Notes under the pieces: generated by a model
Databases searched by the model: none
The model's input: only the letters and a program-made list of their open reading frames with translations
Told to the model about the DNA's origin: nothing
Position numbers and translations under genes: made by a program
From: Marinibaculum sp040216765
GTDB lineage: Bacteria > Pseudomonadota > Alphaproteobacteria > Ferrovibrionales > Ferrovibrionaceae
Reading direction: 5' to 3'
Assembly: GCA_040216765.1 (NCBI GenBank)
Contig: JAVJON010000007.1
Location: 310,001-374,000, forward strand
Length of the DNA stretch: 64,000 bases
Part shown: in pieces, positions 1 through 8,679 of the stretch
Numbering within the stretch: the first letter of the stretch is position 1
Layout of the letters: each line of letters begins with the position of its first letter

Positions 1-1
1 C

Positions 2-1540
2 CTGGTCCGGCTGGAGAATTTCATCGACGCCTATCTCTATGTCGGCCGATTCGTCGATCCGCGGGTGCTGGCCCATGTCGCCAAGGCCCAGGCCGCGGCG
101 CGCCAGTACGAACTGCTGGAACAGCAGAACTCGCGCATCGAGTTCGCCTTCATCGCCGCCGTCGTGATCGTGTCGCTGCTGGTGTTCCTGGCCGCGGTCT
201 GGGTCGGCCTGTTCATCGCCAGCCGGCTGGCAAGGCCGATCGGCGAACTGGTCGGTGCGGCGGAGCGGGTGCGGCAGGGCGACCTGACGGCGCGGGTCAC
301 GCCCGGTGCCGAGGACGACGAGATGGGCGCGCTCGGCCGGGCCTTCAACCGGATGACCCAGCAGCTGGCCGGCCAGCGGGCGGAACTGGTCGAAGCCTAT
401 AACCAGATCGACGAGCGCCGCCGGTTCACCGAGACGGTCCTGGCGGATGTCTCTGCCGGTATCATCGGCACCGACGCGCAGGGCCATATCACCCTGCCGA
501 ACGAGCGGGCGAGCGCGCTTCTGGGACGCGTTCCGGAGGATATCCAGGGCCAGCCGCTCGCCTCCGTGGCGCCGGAATTCGCGACCCTGTTCCAGGAGGC
601 CGCCACGGGCACCGGGCGGGACATCCAGCGGCAGATCAGCCTGGCCGGGCCTGCCGGCCTCCTGACCCTGCATGCCCGGATCACGCGGCAGGAGCGCGGC
701 GGCATGGTCGCCGGCTATGTCATCACCTTCGACGACGTGACCGACCTGATGACGGCGCAGCGGACGGCAGCATGGGCCGATGTGGCGCGCCGCATCGCGC
801 ATGAGATCAAGAACCCGCTGACGCCGATCCAGCTCTCGGCGGAGCGCCTGCGGCGGAAGTACCGGCGCTATGTCGCGGAGGATCCCGATGTCTTCGAGCG
901 CTGCATCGACACGATCGTGCGCCAGGTCGGCGATATCGGCCGCATGGTCGACGAGTTCTCGAGCTTCGCGCGAATGCCGGCGCCGACCTTCCGGGACGAG
1001 GACCTGTCGGAGATCGTCCGCCAATCGGTGTTCCTGCAGCAGGTCGCCTATGGCGACATCACCTACCGGGTCGAGCCGTCGCCCGAGGCGGCGGACCGCA
1101 TGCTGCGCTGCGACGGCCGGCAGGTGGCGCAGGTGATGACGAACCTGCTGCAGAACGCCGCCGACGCGATCCACGCGCGGCCGGTGCCGGCCGGGGAAGG
1201 CGCGCAGGCCGGGGCACTGGAGCGCGGCCATATCGAGGTCGAGCTGCGCCGTTCCGCCGACGCGTTCCGGGTCACGGTGCGGGACAACGGCATCGGCCTG
1301 CCGCAGCAGGATCGCGAGCGCCTGACGGAGCCCTACGTGACCCACAAGCAGAAGGGCACCGGACTGGGCCTGGCGATCGTGAAGAAGGTTATGGAAGAGC
1401 ATGGCGGCAGCCTGCATCTGGCGGAAGCGCCGGAGGGCGGGCAGGGGGCCGTGGTGACCCTCGTCTTCCCGCTGGACGGCAAGGCGCGGCTGGATGACGA
1501 CAAGACCAAGGCAGGAGAGCTGCAGGCGGCACATGGCTAA
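2..1540 (+). CDS. ntrY: NtrY sensor histidine kinase (5' end outside window)
   Basis: Membrane sensor kinase of the NtrY/NtrX two-component system, which in alphaproteobacteria links nitrogen and redox state to gene control. The reading frame is open from base 2, so the N-terminus and first membrane segments lie outside the window. In the visible 512 residues, in order: the end of the periplasmic part, a membrane segment (about residues 48-73, IAAVVIVSLLVFLAAVWVG), a HAMP domain, a PAS domain (about 140-240), the phosphoacceptor H-box AHEIKNPLTP (His codon 800-802), the N-box NLLQNAADAI, then DNGIGLP and GTGLGLAIVKKV of the ATPase domain. The final bases overlap the ntrX start by 8 nt, which implies translational coupling. 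A GTG at 65 is internal, not the true start. Confidence 0.95.
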   Translation: MVRLENFIDAYLYVGRFVDPRVLAHVAKAQAAARQYELLEQQNSRIEFAFIAAVVIVSLLVFLAAVWVGLFIASRLARPIGELVGAAERVRQGDLTARVTPGAEDDEMGALGRAFNRMTQQLAGQRAELVEAYNQIDERRRFTETVLADVSAGIIGTDAQGHITLPNERASALLGRVPEDIQGQPLASVAPEFATLFQEAATGTGRDIQRQISLAGPAGLLTLHARITRQERGGMVAGYVITFDDVTDLMTAQRTAAWADVARRIAHEIKNPLTPIQLSAERLRRKYRRYVAEDPDVFERCIDTIVRQVGDIGRMVDEFSSFARMPAPTFRDEDLSEIVRQSVFLQQVAYGDITYRVEPSPEAADRMLRCDGRQVAQVMTNLLQNAADAIHARPVPAGEGAQAGALERGHIEVELRRSADAFRVTVRDNGIGLPQQDRERLTEPYVTHKQKGTGLGLAIVKKVMEEHGGSLHLAEAPEGGQGAVVTLVFPLDGKARLDDDKTKAGELQAAHG

Positions 1541-2936
1541 AGACATTCTGATAGTGGACGACGAGGCGGATATCCGGGAACTCGTGGCCGGGATCCTCGA
1601 GGACGAGGGCTACGAGACCCGTCTTGCAGGCACCGCAAGGGAGGCGCTGGACGCGGTCGAGCAGCGGCGCCCGACCATGGCGATCCTGGATATCTGGCTG
1701 CAGGGCAGCGACATGGACGGGCTGGAGGTGCTGGAGCGCCTGAAGGCCATCCATCCGGAGCTTCCGGTGATCGTGATCTCCGGGCACGGCAATATCGAGA
1801 CGGCCGTGGCGGCCATCAAGCATGGCGCCTACGACTATCTGGAGAAGCCGTTCAACGCCGACCGGCTGATCATCCAGGTGAAGCGGGCGATCGAGGCGGC
1901 GGTGCTGAAGCGCGAGAATGCCGAGCTGCGCCAGCGCGCCGGCGGCGACCTGGACCTGGTCGGACGCTCGCCGGCGATGAACGGCGTGCGGCAGGCGATC
2001 GAGCGGGTCGCGCCGACCAACAGCCGGGTGCTGGTCTCCGGCCCGCCGGGGGCCGGGAAGGAACTGGTCGCCCGCATGCTGCATCTGCGGTCGCGCCGGG
2101 CCGATGGCCCGTTCGTCGTGCTGAACGCGGCCTCGATGGCACCGGAGCGCATGGAGGCGGAGCTGTTCGGCATCGAGGAAGGCGCCCCGGGGGCGGAAAC
2201 CGGGCGCCGGGTCGGCACCTTCGAACAGGCGCATGGCGGCACCCTGTTCATCGACGAAGTCGCCGACATGCCGAAGGAAACCCAGGCCAAGATCCTGCGG
2301 GTCCTGGTCGACCAGACCTTCGAGCGGGTGGGCGGGCGCGCACGCGTGCAGGTCGATGTCCGCGTGGTCAGCGCCACCGCGCGCGACCTGGGCAGCGAGA
2401 TCGAGCAGGGACGCTTTCGCGAGGACCTGTTCCATCGCCTCAATGTCGTGCCGCTGCGCGTGCCGTCCCTGGCGGAGCGGCGGGAGGATATTCCCGGGCT
2501 GGTCGACTATTTCATGGGCCGCGAGGCCGAGGCGCAGGGCCTGCTGGGGCGCCGGGTGGCGGAGGATGCGATGGCCGCCCTGCAGACCGCGGACTGGCCG
2601 GGCAATGTGCGGGAGCTGCGCAACCTCGTGGCGCGGCTGATCATCCTGGCCCCGGGCGACCCGAACACGCCGATCCGCAGCGACATGCTGCCTGTGGACA
2701 TTTCCAACTCGGCACCGGCAATCAGCCGGGCGGGCGGCAACGAGGAGATCATGGCCCTGTCGCTGCGCGATGCGCGCCGGATCTTCGAGCGGGAATATCT
2801 CACCGCCCAGATCACCCGGTTCGGCGGCAATATCTCCAAGACCGCCGCCTTCGTCGGGATGGAGCGCTCCGCACTGCACCGGAAACTGAATGCCCTGGGG
2901 GTGAACACCCTGGACAAGGCGCCGCAACGGGCATGA
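1533..2936 (+). CDS. ntrX: NtrX response regulator
   Basis: NtrC-family response regulator partnered with NtrY, 467 residues. The N-terminal receiver domain has the acidic pair (VDDEAD) and the probable phosphoacceptor Asp53 (AILDIW). The AAA+ domain carries a Walker A GPPGAGKE starting near residue 170 and a Walker B LFIDEVADM. A Fis-type helix-turn-helix closes the protein (NISKTAAFVGMERSALHRKL). The sigma-54 contact loop GAFTGA is absent: after ELFGIEEG comes APGAETGRRVG. This agrees with the known degeneracy of NtrX proteins and suggests it is not a classical sigma-54 activator. The ATG at 1533 is chosen because the receiver domain begins there (MAKDILIVDD) and because it overlaps the ntrY stop; a start 39 nt upstream would only add a non-homologous leader. 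Confidence 0.95.
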   Translation: MAKDILIVDDEADIRELVAGILEDEGYETRLAGTAREALDAVEQRRPTMAILDIWLQGSDMDGLEVLERLKAIHPELPVIVISGHGNIETAVAAIKHGAYDYLEKPFNADRLIIQVKRAIEAAVLKRENAELRQRAGGDLDLVGRSPAMNGVRQAIERVAPTNSRVLVSGPPGAGKELVARMLHLRSRRADGPFVVLNAASMAPERMEAELFGIEEGAPGAETGRRVGTFEQAHGGTLFIDEVADMPKETQAKILRVLVDQTFERVGGRARVQVDVRVVSATARDLGSEIEQGRFREDLFHRLNVVPLRVPSLAERREDIPGLVDYFMGREAEAQGLLGRRVAEDAMAALQTADWPGNVRELRNLVARLIILAPGDPNTPIRSDMLPVDISNSAPAISRAGGNEEIMALSLRDARRIFEREYLTAQITRFGGNISKTAAFVGMERSALHRKLNALGVNTLDKAPQRA

Positions 2937-3100
2937 TCCGGCGCCGGGCAGGCCCGGTCTTCCCTTATCGCCGGCACCCAACGGGTCCATAGTGCCGGCG
3001 CCGCCGCTGCTGTCGCCGGCTCGATCGGGCGGGAGCCGCGTCGCAGACCCCGCCGTCCTGTGTCATCGGGCATGAAGACCGACCTCATGAAGAGCCATCC

Positions 3101-4477
3101 ATGAAGATCATCATCTGTGGCGCGGGCATGGTGGGCTCCAACATCGCCCGGCAGCTCGCCCGGGAGGGCAACGACGTCACGGTGATCGATCGCACGCCGG
3201 AGTTGATCCAGCGCATCTCCGACAGCATCGACGTCAAGGGCCTTGTCGGCATGGCGTCGTTCCCGGACACCCTGGAACGGGCGGGCGCGCAGGACTGCGA
3301 CATGCTGATCGCGGTCACCTTTGCCGACGAGGTGAACATGGTGGCCTGCCAGGTGGCCCATTCGCTGTTCCACGTGCCGACAAAGATCGCGCGGGTGCGG
3401 GCACAGGCCTATCTGAACCCGGAATGGTCGGACCTGTTTTCCACCGACCATCTGCCGATCGACGTCATCATCTCGCCGGAAGTGGAAGTCGCCCGGGCGA
3501 TCATGCGCCGGCTGGAGGTGCCGGGCGCCCTGGACATGATTCCCTTCGCCGATGGCCGGGTGCGGACCATAGGCGTGCGGCTGGGCGAGGATTGCCCGGT
3601 GATCCACACCCCGTTGCGGCAGCTCACCGACCTGTTCCCGGACCTGAAGGCGGTGGTCTGCGGCATCGTGCGCAACGACAAGCTGGTGGTGCCGCATGGC
3701 GACGACCAGCTGTTTCCCGGCGACGAGATCTACTTCATCGCGGACACCCAGCAGGTGCAGCGGGCGATGGGCCTGTTCGGCCATGAGGAGAAGGAGGCCC
3801 GGCGGCTGATCATCGTCGGCGCCGGCAATATCGGCCTGTACCTGGCCCGGCAGCTGGAGATGAACCATCCCGGCGTGCGCATCAAGCTGATCGAGCGCGA
3901 CCTGGCCCATGCCGAAGCCGCCGCGGACCGGCTGCACCAGTCCGTGGTGCTGCACGGCGACGCGCTGGACAGCGAGTTGCTGGACGAGGCCAACATCTCC
4001 GGTACCGAGGCGATCGTGGCGCTGACCAACGACGACCAGGCCAACATCCTGGCCTCTCTCCTGGCCAAGCGCGCCGGTTGCAAGCGCGCCGTGGCCCTGG
4101 TCAACAACGAGGATTACCGCGGGCTGATCACCTCGCTGGGGATCGACGTCGTGGTCAATCCGCGCGGCACCACGGTGTCGACGATCCTGCAATATGTCCG
4201 GCGGGGCCGGATCCGCCAGGTCTATTCGCTGCGCGACGGCACGGCGGAGGTCATCGAGGCGGAGGCCCTGAAGACCTCCGGCCTGGTGGGAAAGAGCCTG
4301 CGTGACATGGACATTCCCGATGGCATTATCGTCGGTGCCATCGTGCGCGGCGACGAGGTCGTGCTGCCGCGTGGCGACACCGTGATCGAGGCGGGCGACC
4401 GGGTGATCCTGTTCGCCATGTCGGAAATGGTCCGGCACGTGGAGAAGATGTTCGCGGTGCGCCTGGAATATTTCTGA
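3101..4477 (+). CDS. trkA: Trk potassium uptake protein TrkA
   Basis: Cytoplasmic, peripheral NAD(H)-binding regulatory subunit of the Trk potassium transporter. The 458 residues match the usual TrkA length and show the expected duplication: a first Rossmann unit beginning IIICGAGMVGSNIA and a second at about residue 232 beginning LIIVGAGNIGLYLA, each followed by a TrkA_C domain (the second ends near GDRVILFAMSEMVRHVEKMF). The position just after ntrYX is conserved in Rhodospirillales and may reflect shared nitrogen/ion homeostasis, although a 164-nt gap separates it from ntrX. The TrkH/TrkG channel partner is not in this window. Confidence 0.95.
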   Translation: MKIIICGAGMVGSNIARQLAREGNDVTVIDRTPELIQRISDSIDVKGLVGMASFPDTLERAGAQDCDMLIAVTFADEVNMVACQVAHSLFHVPTKIARVRAQAYLNPEWSDLFSTDHLPIDVIISPEVEVARAIMRRLEVPGALDMIPFADGRVRTIGVRLGEDCPVIHTPLRQLTDLFPDLKAVVCGIVRNDKLVVPHGDDQLFPGDEIYFIADTQQVQRAMGLFGHEEKEARRLIIVGAGNIGLYLARQLEMNHPGVRIKLIERDLAHAEAAADRLHQSVVLHGDALDSELLDEANISGTEAIVALTNDDQANILASLLAKRAGCKRAVALVNNEDYRGLITSLGIDVVVNPRGTTVSTILQYVRRGRIRQVYSLRDGTAEVIEAEALKTSGLVGKSLRDMDIPDGIIVGAIVRGDEVVLPRGDTVIEAGDRVILFAMSEMVRHVEKMFAVRLEYF

Positions 4478-4543
4478 GCGCCGCCAGAAAAGAAAGAAAC
4501 TGCCCGTGGGAGGCCTGTCTTGCCCGCTGACCCTGGAGGATGA

Positions 4544-5398
4544 ATGTCCCGCATCGCCTATGTGAACGGGCGCTACCTGCCGCATTGCGACGGCATGGTG
4601 CATATCGAGGACCGTGGCTACCAGTTCGCCGACGGAGTCTACGAGGTGACCGCCGTGCGCAACGGGCGGATGATCGATTCCGGCATGCACCTGGAACGGC
4701 TGGGCCGGTCGCTGTCGGAACTGCAGATCGACATGCCGATGACCCCGCGCGCGATCCTCACCGTCATGGAGGAGACGGCCCGCCGCAACCGGGTGCGCGA
4801 CGGCATCGTCTACACCCAGGTGACCCGCGGCGTCGCGCGGCGGGACCATGCCTTTCCCAGGCAGGTCCGGCCGGCCGTGGTGATGACCGCGAAGAGCATG
4901 GATTTCGCCGCGCTGGCGCGGAAGGCCGGCGACGGCGTGAAGGTCGTGTCCCTGACCGACATCCGCTGGGGCCGGTGCGACATTAAGTCCGTCTCCCTGC
5001 TGCCGAACTGCCTGGCGAAGCAGGAGGCGAAGGATCGCGGCGCCTTCGAGGCCTGGATGGTCGATGCCGAAGGCTATGTCACGGAAGGCAGTTCGACCAA
5101 TGCCTGGATCGTCGATGCGGAGGGCCGGATCGTCACCCGCGACGTCAGTCCGGAGATCCTGAACGGCATCACCCGCCGCGCACTTCTGCAATTGGCGGCC
5201 GAAGCGGGCACCGAAATCGTCGAGCGGCGCTTCACCCTCGAGGAGGCGAAGGGCGCGCGCGAGGCCTTCCTGACCTCGACCACCTCCTTCGTCATGCCGG
5301 TGGTGGAAATCGACGGCCAGCCGGTCGGCAACGGCGCGCCCGGCATGCTGACGGAGCGACTGCGGCGCAGCTATGTCGAGCATGCCCTCGCGGAGTGA
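4544..5398 (+). CDS. dat: D-amino-acid (D-alanine) aminotransferase
   Basis: PLP-dependent class IV (fold type IV) aminotransferase, 284 residues, the normal length for D-alanine transaminase, which interconverts D-alanine and 2-oxoglutarate with D-glutamate and pyruvate. The catalytic lysine is Lys148 in RCDIKSVSLLPN, and the phosphate-binding segment TEGSSTNAWIV is present. The GRYLPHCDGMVHIEDRGYQFADG start resembles D-amino-acid rather than branched-chain members. The start is fixed by a strong GGAGG (4533-4537) seven bases before the ATG. It follows trkA by 66 nt. A branched-chain or 4-amino-4-deoxychorismate lyase activity cannot be excluded by sequence alone, but the trkA-dat-hfq order supports dat. 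Confidence 0.85.
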   Translation: MSRIAYVNGRYLPHCDGMVHIEDRGYQFADGVYEVTAVRNGRMIDSGMHLERLGRSLSELQIDMPMTPRAILTVMEETARRNRVRDGIVYTQVTRGVARRDHAFPRQVRPAVVMTAKSMDFAALARKAGDGVKVVSLTDIRWGRCDIKSVSLLPNCLAKQEAKDRGAFEAWMVDAEGYVTEGSSTNAWIVDAEGRIVTRDVSPEILNGITRRALLQLAAEAGTEIVERRFTLEEAKGAREAFLTSTTSFVMPVVEIDGQPVGNGAPGMLTERLRRSYVEHALAE

Positions 5399-5474
5399 GG
5401 GCCCATAGCCTGGAAATCTTCCAATCGCGTGTCTTGCCGCAGCGCAACATGATGGCTATCTCTCGATGTGAGGA

Positions 5475-5494
5475 TCCGGCGGGGGGCCGCCGGA
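5475..5494 (+). promoter_or_regulatory. Perfect hairpin in the hfq leader
   Basis: TCCGGCGG and CCGCCGGA form a perfect 8-bp stem around a GGGG loop, 57 nt before the hfq ATG. There is no T-tract after it, so it is either a weak end signal for dat or a structure in the hfq 5' untranslated region. Hfq autoregulation through its leader is known in other bacteria; here a role is inference. Confidence 0.35.
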
Positions 5495-5550
5495 ACCCGG
5501 ACAACAAACACGCGAAGCCGAGCAACGGCCGCCAATAAGAAAGGTTAACC

Positions 5551-5805
5551 ATGCCTGCTGATAAGGCTCAAAACGTCCAGGACGTATTCCTGAATCATGT
5601 CCGGAAGAACAAGACGCCAGTCACTGTATTCCTGATCAATGGCGTCAAATTGCAGGGTGTCATCAGCTGGTTCGATAATTTCTCGGTGCTGTTGCGTCGT
5701 GATGGGCATGTCCAGCTTGTCTATAAGCACGCCATTTCGACAGTGATGCCGTCCGGCCCGATTCAGCTGTTCGATCCGACGACCCAGGACGCGGCGGCGA
5801 GCTGA
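5551..5805 (+). CDS. hfq: RNA chaperone Hfq
   Basis: Hexameric Sm-like RNA chaperone that pairs small RNAs with mRNAs. The 84 residues include the Sm1 segment (LNHVRKNKTPVTVFLINGV) and the Sm2 signature YKHAIST at about 58-64. The short acidic-poor C-terminal tail (DPTTQDAAAS) is typical of alphaproteobacterial Hfq, which lack the long tail of E. coli. A Shine-Dalgarno-like AAAGG precedes the ATG. It lies directly upstream of hflX, the usual arrangement. Confidence 0.98.
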   Translation: MPADKAQNVQDVFLNHVRKNKTPVTVFLINGVKLQGVISWFDNFSVLLRRDGHVQLVYKHAISTVMPSGPIQLFDPTTQDAAAS

Positions 5806-5819
5806 GCAAGGCGGACGGA

Positions 5820-7271
5820 TTGTTTCACCCCGCGAAGGACGGCGAGCCGGTCCGCGGCGATGCGGGCAGCGACCCGGCCGACGCGGGGCCGGGACAGCGC
5901 GCCTATGTCGTTCATCCCGTCCTGCCCATGCCGCGTGCCCGGGCAGGGGAGGGCAGCAGCGCCGAGCGCGCGCAGGCCGCCCATCCCGGTGCGCCGCATG
6001 GCTCGGCGGCGGCCCCTGCGGCCGCCCGCCAGCCCGACGAGGGGCTGGAGGAAGCCATCGGCCTGGCGCTTGCCATCGGCCTGAAGGTCGTGATGGGCGA
6101 GGTCCTGCCGGTGCGCAAGCCGCGGCCGCAGACCCTGCTCGGTGGCGGCCAGGTGGCGCATCTGGCGGAGCAGGTCGCCACCCTGGAGATCGCGCTGGTG
6201 ATCGTCGACGGCGCCCTGACGCCGGGGCAGCAGCGCAATCTGGAAACCGCGCTGGGCTGCAAGGTGATCGACCGGACCGGCCTGATCCTGGAGATCTTCG
6301 GCGCCAGGGCCAGGACGCGCGAGGGCCGCCTGCAGGTGGAACTGGCGCACCTGACCTACCAGCGCTCCCGCCTGGTGCGGTCATGGACCCATCTGGAGCG
6401 CCAGCGCGGCGGCGCAGGATTTCTCGGCGGGCCCGGCGAGCGCCAGCTCGAGATCGACCGGCGGCTGATCGACGAGCGCATCGCCCGGATCAAGCTGGAC
6501 CTGGTGGATGTCGTCCGGACCCGGTCCCTGCATCGCGAAAGCCGGGAGCGTGTGCCCTATCCGGTGGTCGCGCTGGTCGGCTATACCAATGCCGGCAAGT
6601 CGACACTGTTCAACCGGCTGACCCAGTCACGGGTGAAGGCGGCGGACATGCTGTTCGCGACCCTGGACCCGACGATGCGGGCCATCGACCTGCCGGGCGG
6701 CCGGACCGCGATCGTCTCCGACACCGTGGGCTTCATCTCCAACCTGCCGACCCAGCTGGTCGCCGCCTTCCGTGCCACCCTGGAGGAGGTGCTGGCGGCC
6801 GATGTGCTGCTGCATGTGCGGGATGCCAGCGCGCCCGACGCTGCGGCCCAGGCCGCCGATGTGCTGGCCGTGCTGTCGGAACTGGGGATCGCCCGGGACG
6901 AGGTGCCGATCGTCGAGGCGATGAACAAGGTGGACCTGCTGCCGCCGGAGCAGGCGGAGCGCCTGCGCGCGGCAGGCGCCGAAGGCGTGACGGCCCGGGT
7001 GCCGGTTTCGGCGCTGACCGGGGCAGGGGTGCCGGAGCTGCTCGCCGTCCTGGAGCGTGAGATCGGCCGCGACCTGAAGCTCTACGCGGTGGAACTGCCG
7101 CCGGAGGAAGGTGCCGCCCTGTCGTGGCTCTATCGTCATGGCGAGGTGGCAGACCGCCAGGCCGACGAGGACGGCCGGGTGATCCTGTCGGTGCGCCTGC
7201 GGCCGGAGGATTTCGACCGCTTCCGCAAGCTGCACCCGGTGGGGGCGCTGCAGTCCCGCCAGGTCGGTTGA
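5820..7271 (+). CDS. hflX: GTPase HflX
   Basis: Ribosome-associated GTPase involved in splitting stalled 70S ribosomes under stress. The 483-residue protein has the N-terminal HflX domain (AYVVHPVLP near residue 28 onward), the glycine-rich linker GGAGFLGGPGERQLE, and the G domain with G1 GYTNAGKST (near residue 254), G3 DTVGFI and G4 NKVD. The start is a TTG, 14 nt after the hfq stop, with an AAGG about 9 nt upstream. No ATG or GTG lies early enough to preserve the conserved N-terminus, so TTG is preferred. A long Ala/Pro-rich insertion around residues 40-70 is unusual for the family. Probably cotranscribed with hfq. Confidence 0.93.
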   Translation: MFHPAKDGEPVRGDAGSDPADAGPGQRAYVVHPVLPMPRARAGEGSSAERAQAAHPGAPHGSAAAPAAARQPDEGLEEAIGLALAIGLKVVMGEVLPVRKPRPQTLLGGGQVAHLAEQVATLEIALVIVDGALTPGQQRNLETALGCKVIDRTGLILEIFGARARTREGRLQVELAHLTYQRSRLVRSWTHLERQRGGAGFLGGPGERQLEIDRRLIDERIARIKLDLVDVVRTRSLHRESRERVPYPVVALVGYTNAGKSTLFNRLTQSRVKAADMLFATLDPTMRAIDLPGGRTAIVSDTVGFISNLPTQLVAAFRATLEEVLAADVLLHVRDASAPDAAAQAADVLAVLSELGIARDEVPIVEAMNKVDLLPPEQAERLRAAGAEGVTARVPVSALTGAGVPELLAVLEREIGRDLKLYAVELPPEEGAALSWLYRHGEVADRQADEDGRVILSVRLRPEDFDRFRKLHPVGALQSRQVG

Positions 7272-7339
7272 CAGGTCGCGACGGCGTTCCTATCACCGCC
7301 CGGAGCAACGGAGCCCAACCCCCGAAGGAGAGTGGCACC

Positions 7340-7627
7340 ATGAAACTTCGGCCCCTGCACGACCGCGTCCTCGTCCGCCGGCTGGCCAGCGAGGCAAAGA
7401 CCGCCGGTGGGATCATCATTCCCGATACGGCGCAGGAAAAGCCCCAGGAGGGCCAGGTGGTGGCGGTCGGCGCCGGCGCGCGCGGCGAGGATGGCCGCCT
7501 GCAGCCGCTGGACGTGAAGAAGGGCGATCGGGTGCTGTTCGGCAAATGGTCCGGTTCCGAGGTCAAGATCGGCGGCGAGGATCTGCTGATCATGAAGGAA
7601 GCCGATATCATGGGCATCGTCGGCTGA
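7340..7627 (+). CDS. groES: Co-chaperonin GroES (no groEL alongside)
   Basis: Ten-kDa co-chaperonin, 95 residues, the canonical length. It begins MKLRPLHDRVLVRR, has the mobile loop around EAKTAGGIIIPDTAQEK and the conserved end EADIMGIVG. A good GAAGGAG lies before the ATG; the longer frame from 7124 overlaps hflX and is not used. The gene is normally the first of groES-groEL, but here the next gene (62 nt on) encodes an inositol-monophosphatase-family enzyme and no groEL occurs in the window. No CIRCE inverted repeat is visible upstream. It may be a second, groEL-less groES copy. Confidence 0.95.
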   Translation: MKLRPLHDRVLVRRLASEAKTAGGIIIPDTAQEKPQEGQVVAVGAGARGEDGRLQPLDVKKGDRVLFGKWSGSEVKIGGEDLLIMKEADIMGIVG

Positions 7628-7688
7628 TCGGGGGCATGTCGGTGAATCCGCAGGAGAGCGTCGCCACGGCCTCGTCTGGCCGCAGGCC

Positions 7689-8585
7689 ATGACATTGCCC
7701 GATCCGGCGCGCGTCGCCGCCCAGATCCGCAGCATCGGCGAAGAGATCGCCCTGCACCATTTCCGGCAGCTGGAACCGGGCCAGGTGAGCCAGAAGACCG
7801 GCCCGAGCGACCTTGTCACCGTCGCCGACCTTGCCGTCGAGAAGGCGCTGACCGCCTGGCTGCTGGATGCCTATCCCGATACCGTGGTGCTGGGCGAGGA
7901 GGCTTTCGCGGCCGATCCGTCGCGCATTGACCTGCTGCAGGGCGACCAGCCGGTCTGGGTGATCGATCCGATCGACGGCACCATCAACTTCGCCAGCGGG
8001 GTGCCGATGTTCGCCACGATCCTGGCCTATGTGGTGGGGGGCGAAACCCGCATGGGCTGGATTCACGATCCGGTGCAGGACCTGATGGCACTGGCCGAGC
8101 AGGGGGCGGGCGCCACCCTGCTCGCCGGCGGGTCGGAACGGCGTCCCGCGCGCACCGGCACGCCGCCCGCGCTCAGTCACATGACCGGCTGCATCAACCT
8201 GCGCAACCATGGGGACCGTGCCGCGGTGGCCTCGCTTGCCGAGGCCAGCGACCGCTATGGCACGCAGCTCATCCTGCGCTGCTCCGGTGCGGAATATCTC
8301 GCCGCGGTGCAGGGGCAGATCGACTTCGCCGCCTATGGCAGCATGTATCCCTGGGACCATGCGGCCGGCTGCCTGATCGTGGCGGAGGCCGGCGGCTACG
8401 CCGCCCGCCTGGATGGCCCGGCCTACCGGCCGACCATGCCGGCCAGGCAGCATTGGCCCCTGCTGGTGGCACATAGCCGGGCCGGGTGGGAGACGGTGCG
8501 GTCCGACCTGTTCGGTGCCGCCTGGCTTTCGGAAGCGGACACCGCCGGCCAGCCGCCGGCGCCGCATGCCAGGGTACCTGCATGA
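7689..8585 (+). CDS. Inositol monophosphatase family protein
   Basis: Mg-dependent, lithium-sensitive-type phosphatase fold, 298 residues. Two family signatures are intact: the metal-binding VIDPIDGTINF (with the upstream GEEAF glutamate) and the C-terminal WDHAAGCLIVAEAGG. Family members act on inositol phosphates, histidinol phosphate, 3'-phosphoadenosine phosphates or fructose bisphosphate, and substrate cannot be read from the sequence. It is somewhat longer and more divergent than SuhB and lacks the usual neighbours of CysQ or HisN. It lies 61 nt after groES on the same strand. Confidence 0.85.
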   Translation: MTLPDPARVAAQIRSIGEEIALHHFRQLEPGQVSQKTGPSDLVTVADLAVEKALTAWLLDAYPDTVVLGEEAFAADPSRIDLLQGDQPVWVIDPIDGTINFASGVPMFATILAYVVGGETRMGWIHDPVQDLMALAEQGAGATLLAGGSERRPARTGTPPALSHMTGCINLRNHGDRAAVASLAEASDRYGTQLILRCSGAEYLAAVQGQIDFAAYGSMYPWDHAAGCLIVAEAGGYAARLDGPAYRPTMPARQHWPLLVAHSRAGWETVRSDLFGAAWLSEADTAGQPPAPHARVPA

Positions 8586-8679
8586 CCGGCGGCGGCACGG
8601 CCTGCGGCCATGCCGCCTGTGCCTGACCCGTCCATGACCGCGACAGGCCGGTGAGCCCGCCCGCGCGTCCGGGACTCCA

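Noticed and set aside
2507..5383. 958-codon minus-strand frame across ntrX, trkA and dat
   Set aside because: Antisense of three well-supported genes, His/Gln/Arg-rich composition without domains.
7272..7339. CIRCE/HrcA operator before groES
   Set aside because: The TTAGCACTC-N9-GAGTGCTAA pattern is not present; GAGTGGCAC is only a partial resemblance.
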